DNA of 64,000 nt, taken from the NCBI RefSeq assembly GCF_003201955.1, contig NZ_QJJM01000015.1:31670-95669 (forward strand), read 5' to 3'. The notes under the pieces are model-generated. The model was not told the origin of the DNA, searched no databases, and worked only from the letters and a program-made list of their open reading frames with translations. Position 1 is the first letter of the stretch. Each line of letters begins with the position of its first letter. The DNA is from Blastomonas natatoria (GTDB lineage: Bacteria; Pseudomonadota; Alphaproteobacteria; Sphingomonadales; Sphingomonadaceae). Made by a program: the position numbers and the translations under genes. Of this stretch, positions 35,661 through 42,923 are shown piece after piece.

Positions 35661-37625
35661 CTAGATCTTCAACCGCACGCCGACGAAGCCCGCGCGCGGC
35701 ATCTGGCCGAAGCGCAGCACTGTTTCATATTGCTCGTCGAACAGATTTTCGATCCGCGCCGTAAGTTCGAGATTTTGTCCTATGGGCATCATTGCGCGCA
35801 AATCAGCAAGGACATAGCCGGGCAGGCGAGTGGAATTGGAAGCGTTGTCGAACGCCTCGCTTACGTTGGTGACGGTAAACCCCGTCTCGAGGCCGAACGG
35901 CCAGCGGTAATCGACCAGCAGGCTCGAAGAATTCTCTGGGCGGCGCGGCAGGCGGCGGTCGAAATTAGGCGAGCCAGCGGTGCGGTTGCGCGTATCGACA
36001 TAACCATGGCTGAACTGCACCTGCAAGGCATCCACTGGTTTCAGTGTCACGGCAAATTCGGCGCCGCGCGCGGTGGCAAGGCCGATGTTATCGTAAGTGC
36101 CCGATGGGCGGTTGCTGCAGATGCCCGTGCGCGGCAGCGGGCATGAGATGAACAGGATGAGGTCCTTGCTGTCCCGCTCGAAATAGGTGGCAGACAGCGT
36201 CAATCGCCCATCCACCAATTCCTGCGTGATCCCGGCATCCCAGCCTTGCGAGCGTTCCGGGTCGAGACCCGTATTGCCGAAATCGCTCAGCAGCTGGAAC
36301 AGCGATGGCACCTTGAATCCCTCGGCGTAGCTGGCGCGAAAGGTCGTGCCAGTCGCCGCCAGATTGTAAACTGCACTCGCTCCGAATGTGGTCGCCCCGC
36401 CGAACCGATCGTGGTCATCGTGGCGGATCCCGCCTGTGACGGTGAACCCCTCTGCGATCGTGCCAACGACCTGGGTATATCCGCTGTAAATCCGGGCGCG
36501 CCCAAGGCTGGCCGGCGCACCGAAACTGCTGGACGAGAAGGTTGAGATTTCCTGTTCAAGACCAAAGGTGGCCTGCCAGCCCTTGGTGATGTCGACGATC
36601 CCCTGATATTCAAGCCGCTCGTTGCGTCCTTCGCCGCGAAAGGTTTCTGCCGGGGTGCCATCCAGCGCGGTGTTGCGACGATCAGTGTCGGTCAGTGCAA
36701 AGCCGATACGGTTGCGAAACCGTCCGCCGAGCAGCAAAGCATTAAGCCCGGTGTAACCGACAAGTTCGCGGGTTTCGCTTTCCTCGTTCACGTCGGAAAA
36801 GGCAAAGCGTGGCGGCGGAAAGCCATCGATGTTAAACGTCCCGCGCGAATACCATCCGCGTGCATCCACCGAGATCGTATCGCTCAGTGCCAGATTGAAA
36901 TTGGCATTGGCACCAATGTTCTCATAGCCATCGCGCTCGCGCCCGCCGCGGCTTTCGGCAAAGTTGGAGATGCCGTCTGACCGGAACCACCCTCCGCCCA
37001 CGCTGGCCGAGAGCGGCCCGGCCTTGCCCGACGCATTCGCCACCAAATTCACCGTGTCGCGAAAACCATATTCGCCGCGAGCAATGACCTGCAATTCCTC
37101 GCTGGGTTGGCGGGTCACCATGTTGACTACGCCAGCGATTGCCTGGCTGCCCCACAGCACCGATTGCGAACCGCGAAGCACTTCGATGCGTTCAATGTTG
37201 CCGGTCAGGAGGTTGCCGAAATTGAACCCGCCACCGGGCGAGGACGGATCGTTCAGCTTGACCCCGTCGATCAATGCGACGGTCTGATCGCTCTCCGCGC
37301 CGCGTATGAACACCGAGGTGTTGCCGCCAATACTGCCGTTGCGCGCGATTGTGACGCCGGGCAGGGTACGCAGGATATCGGCCACGTTCTGAGTCTGCCG
37401 CCGCTCGATTTCGGCAAGGTCTATCACGCTGACGGATTGGCCAACCTTGTCGAGTGATGTCTCGGTTCGGTTGGCAGCCGTGACAATGATTTCCGGGGCA
37501 GGCTCGCCTGCGTCCTCGGAAAGGACGTCCTCCGCCGCCGCTGGCAAGGGAACTGCTGTCAAGCCCAATGCAGATCCAGCGAAAAGCAACGTTTTGGAAA
37601 AACGGAAAGAGTTCAAACGTGTCAA
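35661..37625 (-). CDS. btuB: TonB-dependent vitamin B12 receptor
   Basis: Outer-membrane receptor that takes up corrinoids with energy from TonB. The 654-residue protein has a signal peptide (about 1-31, ending LPAAA), a plug domain (IIVTAANRTETSLDKVGQSVSVIDLAEIERRQTQNVADILRTLPGV; FIRGAESDQTVALIDGVKLND) and a 22-strand barrel ending in a terminal aromatic-type strand (RAGFVGVRLKI). The start is TTG at 37625, five bases after a strong AGGAGG. It is the first gene behind the cobalamin riboswitch and leads the 12-gene operon, so B12 should shut off its expression. Confidence 0.93.
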   Translation of the reverse strand: MTRLNSFRFSKTLLFAGSALGLTAVPLPAAAEDVLSEDAGEPAPEIIVTAANRTETSLDKVGQSVSVIDLAEIERRQTQNVADILRTLPGVTIARNGSIGGNTSVFIRGAESDQTVALIDGVKLNDPSSPGGGFNFGNLLTGNIERIEVLRGSQSVLWGSQAIAGVVNMVTRQPSEELQVIARGEYGFRDTVNLVANASGKAGPLSASVGGGWFRSDGISNFAESRGGRERDGYENIGANANFNLALSDTISVDARGWYSRGTFNIDGFPPPRFAFSDVNEESETRELVGYTGLNALLLGGRFRNRIGFALTDTDRRNTALDGTPAETFRGEGRNERLEYQGIVDITKGWQATFGLEQEISTFSSSSFGAPASLGRARIYSGYTQVVGTIAEGFTVTGGIRHDDHDRFGGATTFGASAVYNLAATGTTFRASYAEGFKVPSLFQLLSDFGNTGLDPERSQGWDAGITQELVDGRLTLSATYFERDSKDLILFISCPLPRTGICSNRPSGTYDNIGLATARGAEFAVTLKPVDALQVQFSHGYVDTRNRTAGSPNFDRRLPRRPENSSSLLVDYRWPFGLETGFTVTNVSEAFDNASNSTRLPGYVLADLRAMMPIGQNLELTARIENLFDEQYETVLRFGQMPRAGFVGVRLKI

Positions 37626-37786
37626 TACTACCTCCTGTCGTCACACACAGAAGGCGGGCGCCGGCCAACACGGCGCGCCATGACGCGGGCCCGCAATCGG
37701 ACCGACCCCACCTTCGCTCATGTCGTCACGCGGAGGCATTGCTCCGATCATGTGGATGGACCCGTCCACACAAAGGATCGACTGCA

Positions 37787-37985
37787 GCAGGCAGGTCTCC
37801 TGGCTCCCAGATCATCGTCTCCTGCTCCGCCTTCCCAGCCCGAATGATTGGACCAGTGGCATAGTGGGGCAGGAACTCCCCGGTCACAGTTGCGGGCACA
37901 GCCCCGGCCTGAATGTCGCTGCCGAAAGCGGCGTGCGACAATGTCCCGGGTTACCGCCGCGCACTCCAGCCCGATGGGCTGACGA
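37787..37985 (-). ncRNA. Cobalamin riboswitch
   Basis: On the minus strand, upstream of btuB, the hallmark segments appear in order: CCCGCAACTGTGACCG (37881-37896), GGGCTGGGAAGGCGG (about 37826-37840) and the B12-box AGCCAGGAGACCTGCC near 37790-37805. The 5' part is less typical: TAACCCGGGACA stands where the family has TAAAAGGGAA, followed by a hairpin with GTCGC/GCGAC arms (about 37912-37940). Cobalamin binding is expected to turn off btuB and the operon. The 5' boundary is approximate and overlaps the start region of the divergent gene. Confidence 0.9.
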
Positions 37986-38569
37986 CCTTCGAAAATGCGC
38001 TGCGAGCATTGAACGAGGCCGTGGATGATGTCCGTCTGGCAGGCCGGCAGGCCGCAACCTGTCCGGCAGTGCTGCTGCTGACGCGCCACCTTCAACGCAT
38101 TGCTGACGGAAGGCCGACCGAATGTGAGGCAGACGACCAGGCTCTGCGGTCCCAATGCATTGAACGCCTTGCCGAGCTCAAACACAGGCCTGCGATCATT
38201 GCGCTGGTCAAACGCGGGATCGACTATCGTCCCGAAGAACTGCGCCACTACCGGCGCGAGGGCACGCGGGCGCTGCGCCAGATCGCAGCAGGGATCGGGC
38301 TCGAGCACGCCGATTATCGCATCAGCTATTACACCTCACAGGAACAGCTCGCGGGCGAGCATGTGCTGGAAGCCGACGGGATCTACGTCCGGATCAGCCC
38401 GGAAAGGTTCGGCGAGCCGGGTCTCGCCTGGCGCAACCCGTTCTGGAAACCGCCTGGCGCGGTGATGCGCAAAGCGCCGATCACCGCCCTTGCAGACATT
38501 CCCGCACTCACGGCGCGGATCGCGCGCGAATTGAAGATCGCACCTCCGGTGCAGCCGGGGCTCATCTGA
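37979..38569 (+). CDS. Hypothetical protein, start uncertain
   Basis: An open frame runs from 37913, but its first part lies within the riboswitch. The protein-like sequence begins TTFENALRALNEAVDDVRLAG, right after a CTG at 37979. GTG at 38021 is another possible start. About 196 residues, rich in Arg and Ala; the C-terminal part (DYRISYYTSQEQLAGEHVLEADGIYVRI) looks folded, but I recognise no family. It is followed after 12 bases by a DUF6927-like gene on the same strand. The lack of an ATG at the natural-looking N-terminus suggests its 5' end was replaced at a junction with the cobalamin operon, or that it uses a rare start. Confidence 0.5.
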   Translation: MTTFENALRALNEAVDDVRLAGRQAATCPAVLLLTRHLQRIADGRPTECEADDQALRSQCIERLAELKHRPAIIALVKRGIDYRPEELRHYRREGTRALRQIAAGIGLEHADYRISYYTSQEQLAGEHVLEADGIYVRISPERFGEPGLAWRNPFWKPPGAVMRKAPITALADIPALTARIARELKIAPPVQPGLI

Positions 38570-38581
38570 AGGAGAACACGC

Positions 38582-39205
38582 ATGGGCTGGCTTTACATGC
38601 ACCGTGCCGGAATGGGGGGCTTCGACACTCCCAAGGCCTATCTTGACAATCAGCTCACATGGGAGCGCGAGAATGAAGAAACCGGCACCTTCGAAGGATG
38701 CCGGGTCATCAGAAGCGTGTCCACAACCGGTGCCTACTACGCGGCTGTCCAGCGCTATGGACCGAACAACCAGACCCACGCCATCTCCGCGGTGATCTGT
38801 CTGGTCCGCTGGAACCCCAAGGCAGCCGACGGCCTCCTGTTCGGCTACAAGGACATGGATGAAAATTCAGGACCGGTGGAGGCCGGGTGCCCCAGAAGTG
38901 TCCTGGAGGAGTTGGGGCCAACCAGTCATCCTTATGCCCTCGACTGGCGCAACCGGTGCTACCGCCAGCTCCGGCTCAAGGAACGCAAGATCGCCGATGG
39001 CGACATGATCCGGCTGCCTGAACCGATGAAGTTCACCGACGGCACCGAACACGCTGAATTCAGGCTGACAAAGCGCGGCGCGAAAATTGAACTCAGCACG
39101 CCCGATGGCCGAGGCCGGTTTCGCATCAGCAGATTGATGGAGCGCCGATTTGAAGTCGTGCCCCCAAAGCGCGCGGTGCGCACATTCTTCCCGGCGACGC
39201 CGTAA
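38582..39205 (+). CDS. Conserved hypothetical protein (resembles DUF6927)
   Basis: A 207-residue protein starting MGWLYMHRAGMGGFDTPKAYLDNQLTWERE, which I recall as the opening of a plasmid-associated family now named DUF6927 (from memory). YYAAVQRY, LVRWNP, DENSGPVEAGCPRSVLEEL and YALDWRNRCYRQL follow. No catalytic motif is known to me. GGAG precedes the ATG, and the gene follows another hypothetical by 12 bases, so they may be co-expressed. Such genes often sit in plasmid accessory blocks with toxin-antitoxin pairs, as here. Confidence 0.7.
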   Translation: MGWLYMHRAGMGGFDTPKAYLDNQLTWERENEETGTFEGCRVIRSVSTTGAYYAAVQRYGPNNQTHAISAVICLVRWNPKAADGLLFGYKDMDENSGPVEAGCPRSVLEELGPTSHPYALDWRNRCYRQLRLKERKIADGDMIRLPEPMKFTDGTEHAEFRLTKRGAKIELSTPDGRGRFRISRLMERRFEVVPPKRAVRTFFPATP

Positions 39206-39221
39206 CGCTCGGGAGGTGATC

Positions 39222-39422
39222 ATGCTGCCTCAGAGCCTGGACCCCAGAAGGGCGATCCTGTGCGGGCGCGCCAATGCCGAGCGTGTCGCCATTCGGATGA
39301 CCGCAAATTCCGGGCAGAGCCATGCCGTGGTGAGGACGGACAGCAAGCTCCAGCCCTTTTGCGTTCTGCCTGCAGAAGAGGGCCTTGCCGGCGCGATCGA
39401 ATTGCAGGTCGTGGTTTTGTAA
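39222..39422 (+). CDS. Small hypothetical protein (66 aa)
   Basis: ATG at 39222 follows a strong GGGAGGTGATC ribosome site 16 bases after the DUF6927-like stop. The product (MLPQSLDPRRAILCGRANAERV...) has no signal peptide or recognised domain; it could be a small strand-rich protein, judging from the C-terminal AIELQVVVL. The start was taken from the ribosome site rather than an earlier in-frame codon. No function is proposed. Confidence 0.55.
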   Translation: MLPQSLDPRRAILCGRANAERVAIRMTANSGQSHAVVRTDSKLQPFCVLPAEEGLAGAIELQVVVL

Positions 39423-39532
39423 GAGCGGGTAACCTCTTCGGCAAAACGGGAACACCTGCTGGGTTTGACACCCAAACCTTGATTACCGCAGATATTGACG
39501 CTATATCGCGTCAGAATTCATGGGAAAGTGCA

Positions 39533-39883
39533 ATGGCGATTCAAAACTACGCTGACAACGGCGCGTTTGCTCCGCGCAAGATCGTCGACGCGCTGCGGAC
39601 GACCAGCGACGAACTCGCACGCTCGCTGGGCCTCGGCAAGGATGCGATCCAGCGCAAGGACCGGATCGCGTCCGACCGGACGCAGCGCCGCCTTCGCCAG
39701 ATGGTCGAGGTGCTCAACAAGGTCGAGCCGCGCTTTGGTTCGGCGTTGTTGGCCTATGCCTGGTACCGCTCGGAACCACTGCCGGGTTTCTCGGGCCAGA
39801 CTGCCATGCAGCTCGTGCAGAGCAACCGGGCCGATGACGTGCTGACCTATATCGACGCGGTCGACGCCGGCGTCCACGCCTAG
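39533..39883 (+). CDS. Xre/MbcA/ParS-type antitoxin
   Basis: A 116-residue antitoxin of the Xre-MbcA-ParS class. The N-terminal part has the HTH-like IVDALRTTSDELARSLGLGKDAIQRKDRIA; the C-terminal MbcA/ParS domain contains WYRSEPLPGFSGQTAMQLVQSNRADDVLTYID, the diagnostic G-x-T-xxxL segment. It should bind and inactivate the RES toxin encoded 4 bases downstream and repress its own promoter. A TTGACA at 39466-39471 may be the -35 element. Confidence 0.92.
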   Translation: MAIQNYADNGAFAPRKIVDALRTTSDELARSLGLGKDAIQRKDRIASDRTQRRLRQMVEVLNKVEPRFGSALLAYAWYRSEPLPGFSGQTAMQLVQSNRADDVLTYIDAVDAGVHA

Positions 39884-39887
39884 TCCA

Positions 39888-40382
39888 ATGCACTTTACCG
39901 GGCTGCTCTACCGCGCCCACAATCCGGTCTGGTCCCGTGAACCCCTCTCAGGGGAGGGGGCCGCCCGATTTGGCGGACGGTTCAATCGCATGGGGCGCAC
40001 GGCGCTCTATACTTCCCTCGCCCCTGAGACCGCGCTGCGCGAGGCCAATCAGGCTGGCACGCTGCAGCCCACCACGCTGGTGGCCTATCAGGCCGACATC
40101 GGGCCGCTGCTCGATGGCCGGGACACGGCTGCATTGCATCCCTTCGGCATCACACCGGCTGAACTCGCCGACCCGTCATGGCGTGATCGGATGCTCTCCG
40201 GCAAGCCGGTCCCGACGCAGGACCTGGCGGAGGCCGCGATCGCGCAAGGCTATGCTGGCATCGTTGTCCCGAGCTACGCCCGCGGCGCCCCCGCAGACGC
40301 GCTCAATCTTGTCCTATGGGACTGGGACGGGCGCATCACGCTTGTTGATGACGACGACCGACTTGGCCTTCGCAATAACTGA
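39888..40382 (+). CDS. RES-domain toxin
   Basis: A 164-residue RES-domain protein; members such as MbcT and ParT/Res deplete NAD+ or ADP-ribosylate targets. The motifs LYRAHNPVW (Arg), GGRFNRMGRTALYTS (the Arg/Glu-region strand) and ETALREAN are present, and the C-terminal part has IVVPSYARGAPADALNLVLWDWD. The Arg and Ser/Glu positions of the RES name look intact, so it should be active. It forms a toxin-antitoxin operon with the upstream gene. Confidence 0.92.
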   Translation: MHFTGLLYRAHNPVWSREPLSGEGAARFGGRFNRMGRTALYTSLAPETALREANQAGTLQPTTLVAYQADIGPLLDGRDTAALHPFGITPAELADPSWRDRMLSGKPVPTQDLAEAAIAQGYAGIVVPSYARGAPADALNLVLWDWDGRITLVDDDDRLGLRNN

Positions 40383-40389
40383 TGGCCTC

Positions 40390-40887
40390 TTATTCCTCGA
40401 TCATCCCTCCGAGGCCGGGATCGAGATACCACGATGGGCCTTCGGTAAAGTCGGCGTTGCGGGCAGGAACAGGGCCATCAGGCTCTGACGAGACGTAAGG
40501 GTTGACCATCGGTGCCGGGTGCTGGCCCGAGCGCAGAATGTGGCCCGACATCTGGCACCGTGGCCCGAGGAGTCCGAAGAGCCATTCGAGATCGTCGAGC
40601 ATCTGGACAACCCCGCGCCCTGCCAGCGCATAGTAGAGGCAGCGCTGATAGTCATCGCAATGGCAGGACAGGATCTGTGTCAGCCGAGCCTTGGCATTGG
40701 GCAGGCCCTGAAACACGCCCTGCAAGGTCTCATAAAGCTCGCGCGCCGAGTAATAGGCATCGAACGGCTCCACGCCGATCGAGGCATTGGCGAGCATGCG
40801 CTTGGTTGGACGGCAATTCGGATCAAGCGCCGCGTCGCGCAGCGTGACATCGAGGTCGAACTTGCCGATATCAAAGGCCTTGTTCAT
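40390..40887 (-). CDS. Hypothetical protein
   Basis: A 165-residue protein without a recognised domain, convergent with the RES toxin gene and ending 8 bases from it. The middle (SARELYETLQGVFQGLPNAKARLTQILSCHCDDYQRCLYYALAGRG) is helical with three cysteines, and the C-terminus is rich in Pro, Gly and Ser. There is no signal peptide or membrane segment. It looks like a cytosolic plasmid accessory protein, but nothing more can be said. Confidence 0.55.
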   Translation of the reverse strand: MNKAFDIGKFDLDVTLRDAALDPNCRPTKRMLANASIGVEPFDAYYSARELYETLQGVFQGLPNAKARLTQILSCHCDDYQRCLYYALAGRGVVQMLDDLEWLFGLLGPRCQMSGHILRSGQHPAPMVNPYVSSEPDGPVPARNADFTEGPSWYLDPGLGGMIEE

Positions 40888-41005
40888 TATTCATAGGCTC
40901 CTGCAGACTATGAACATATCGTGAACAAATGACAGGGTCAAGGCGTCATCATGCATGTGGCTGGTAGGTAAGGACACCACAGGAAAGACCGGCAGTGTCG
41001 CCATC

Positions 41006-41320
41006 AGCGACGAGCTGACGCAATCGCAATTTCCGGAAGCAGTGGTGCCTCCTTGATGCCGGGACCGGCCATGAAGCGCGCGAACCAGCTTTGCGGATCG
41101 GGAAGGAAGGTCAACGCTGGACCGCTGCCGCCACGAACGCGGCTCAACAATCCCACCTCCCAAGCCGATGCGGGTGAAACGAAAACGCCTTCTGCGAGTG
41201 CGGCATGTGAAATGGCCGCGAGCGCCTCTTGGGAGAGCGGATCACCATTAGCGAGCCAGATGACCGCACACGTATCCACCAAGACAGCGTTCGGCAATTC
41301 TGAGCGTTTTTTTTCGTCAT
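41006..41320 (-). pseudogene. PIN-domain (VapC-type) toxin gene, frameshifted near its start and truncated
   Basis: The frame LVDTCAVIWLANGDPLSQEAL...GVFVSPASAWEVGLLSRVRGG...PDPQSWFARFMAGPGIKEAPLLPEIAIASARR is a PIN ribonuclease core. It stops before the C-terminal half, where the family has a second set of acidic residues (a DPADR-type motif). The natural ATG at 41320 is coupled by TGATG to a small upstream frame, but is out of frame with the PIN sequence. One extra A in the A8 tract (41307-41314) would restore it. The gene therefore looks dead. Confidence 0.65.
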
Positions 41321-41415
41321 CACCCGTGCAACACGCCTTCGCTTGCACCCAGCGGCTCATCAAGTACCGGTGAGAGGAGGTCAAACCCTTCGGGAATGCT
41401 CACGGAGCCAGACAT
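41320..41415 (-). CDS. Possible remnant antitoxin, 31 codons, coupled to the PIN gene
   Basis: ATG at 41415 opens MSGSVSIPEGFDLLSPVLDEP and stops at 41320, overlapping the presumed PIN-gene ATG (TGATG). Acidic, proline-containing tails like this are common at antitoxin C-termini, so it may be what remains of a VapB-like antitoxin. No good ribosome site is visible. Confidence 0.3.
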   Translation of the reverse strand: MSGSVSIPEGFDLLSPVLDEPLGASEGVLHG

Positions 41416-41536
41416 AAATGGGCGCTCATTTCAGACTTGCTGGTGCAGATCTTCTCGAAAGCGTACCGCTTGAGCCTCATGTAGAATCTGAAATCTGAAG
41501 TTTCATTTTCGTTAACGAAGCCAAGTCAAAGTACGT

Positions 41537-42910
41537 TCATTTGTGGGCCCGAACATCGGGCGACAAGACTGGGCCCACCGGTATGGAAGGGTCTTTAGGC
41601 GCAAATGGATTGCCGGCTTGCTTGTGAAGTGTCTCTACTTCCGCGCGCATTTCACCGACACGCGCCATCAGGCGGGCAGCAACGTCAGGCTGCTCGCGCA
41701 AATAGCTGAATCGTTCCTCCGGGTCTTTATCAAGATCAAACAGAAGGGGCATGCCGAAGCGTTCGAAGGCGACCGGAAAGCTGCGATAGAAGGTGGAAAG
41801 CACCAGCCGATAGCGGCGGTCCCGGACAGCTGCGATGTCGTTGCCGTCAAAGAAAAATAGGACCTCATGGGGCGACGGCTCACTCTTGGTCAGCACCCCG
41901 CGCAGGCTTCTCCCGTCGATTGTGCGGTCAGTTGGCATTTTCAGCCCTGCAAAAGCGGCGACGGTCGGAAGGATGTCGATGTTCATCGCCATCTCTTGCG
42001 ACACCTGCCCAGGTGCAATTGCGCCTGGCAACCGTGCAATAAATGGCACGCGAAATCCTCCCTCATGCGTGCCGCCCTTGCGGCCACGAAACATGCCCGC
42101 ATCACCTTCGAACCAAGGACCATTGTCGGACGTGAGGATAACCAGCGTGTTGTCGGCAATGCCGTTGGCCTGCAATGCCGCCAAGATCCGGCCGATCCCC
42201 TCATCAAGATGCTCGACAACATCGCCATAGAGCCCTGCTTCTGAAACGCCCGATGCACTATCAGGAACAGCTAGAGGAAGGTGCGGAAACGTTTCTGCAT
42301 AATACAGGAAAAACGGTTTTGCCCGATGACGAGAAATGAAATCGGTAGCAGCATTTGCATAACGATCCGTCAGCTCGCGCTGCTCTGCCGGGGATTGCAC
42401 TACGGTCTTGTGGTGATACAGATCGAATGGCTGCATATCGTTGGAATATGCCACTCCTGTAAATTCGTCGAAGCCATGTGCGGTTGGCCAAAACTCATCG
42501 CGGTGCCCAAGATGCCATTTGCCGACCATTCCCGTGGCATATCCTGCCTCGTGCAACATCTCTGCTATCGTGAACTCGGACTGGGGTAGACCATAATCGC
42601 TGTGCGGCATGACGACATGCTGCATCCCCGAACGCATGGGATAGCGCCCGGTCATGAGCGCCGCGCGCGATGGTGTGCAAACATTGGCGCCAGCATAAAA
42701 GCTGGTCAACCTGATGCCTTGCGCTGCCAACCGATCAATGTTTGGCGTTTTTATCAGCTTGGCGCCGTTCGCACCGATGTCGCCCCATCCCAGGTCATCG
42801 GCCATGATGACGATGATATTGGGAGGACGGTCTTGAGAACCTTTGGCCTGTGCGCCAGGCCATGAGATTGTGGCCAGAAGCAGCGTGATCAGGATGCGGT
42901 AACACTTCAT
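41537..42910 (-). CDS. Exported arylsulfatase, formylglycine type
   Basis: A 457-residue sulfatase with a signal peptide (about 1-22, WPGAQA). The ATG at 42910 gives that signal; an earlier codon would add 13 polar residues. NIIVIMADDLGWGD supplies the metal-binding aspartates. CTPSRAALMTGR (Cys78) is the formylglycine signature, so activation by a maturase is needed. GKWHLG, TSDNGPW and GGTHEGGFRVPFIARLP complete the active site. It lies 13 bases downstream of the TonB-dependent receptor gene, so both probably serve uptake and desulfation of a sulfated glycan or glycoside. The substrate is unknown. Confidence 0.92.
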   Translation of the reverse strand: MKCYRILITLLLATISWPGAQAKGSQDRPPNIIVIMADDLGWGDIGANGAKLIKTPNIDRLAAQGIRLTSFYAGANVCTPSRAALMTGRYPMRSGMQHVVMPHSDYGLPQSEFTIAEMLHEAGYATGMVGKWHLGHRDEFWPTAHGFDEFTGVAYSNDMQPFDLYHHKTVVQSPAEQRELTDRYANAATDFISRHRAKPFFLYYAETFPHLPLAVPDSASGVSEAGLYGDVVEHLDEGIGRILAALQANGIADNTLVILTSDNGPWFEGDAGMFRGRKGGTHEGGFRVPFIARLPGAIAPGQVSQEMAMNIDILPTVAAFAGLKMPTDRTIDGRSLRGVLTKSEPSPHEVLFFFDGNDIAAVRDRRYRLVLSTFYRSFPVAFERFGMPLLFDLDKDPEERFSYLREQPDVAARLMARVGEMRAEVETLHKQAGNPFAPKDPSIPVGPVLSPDVRAHK

Positions 42911-42923
42911 TTCGCTGTCCAGA

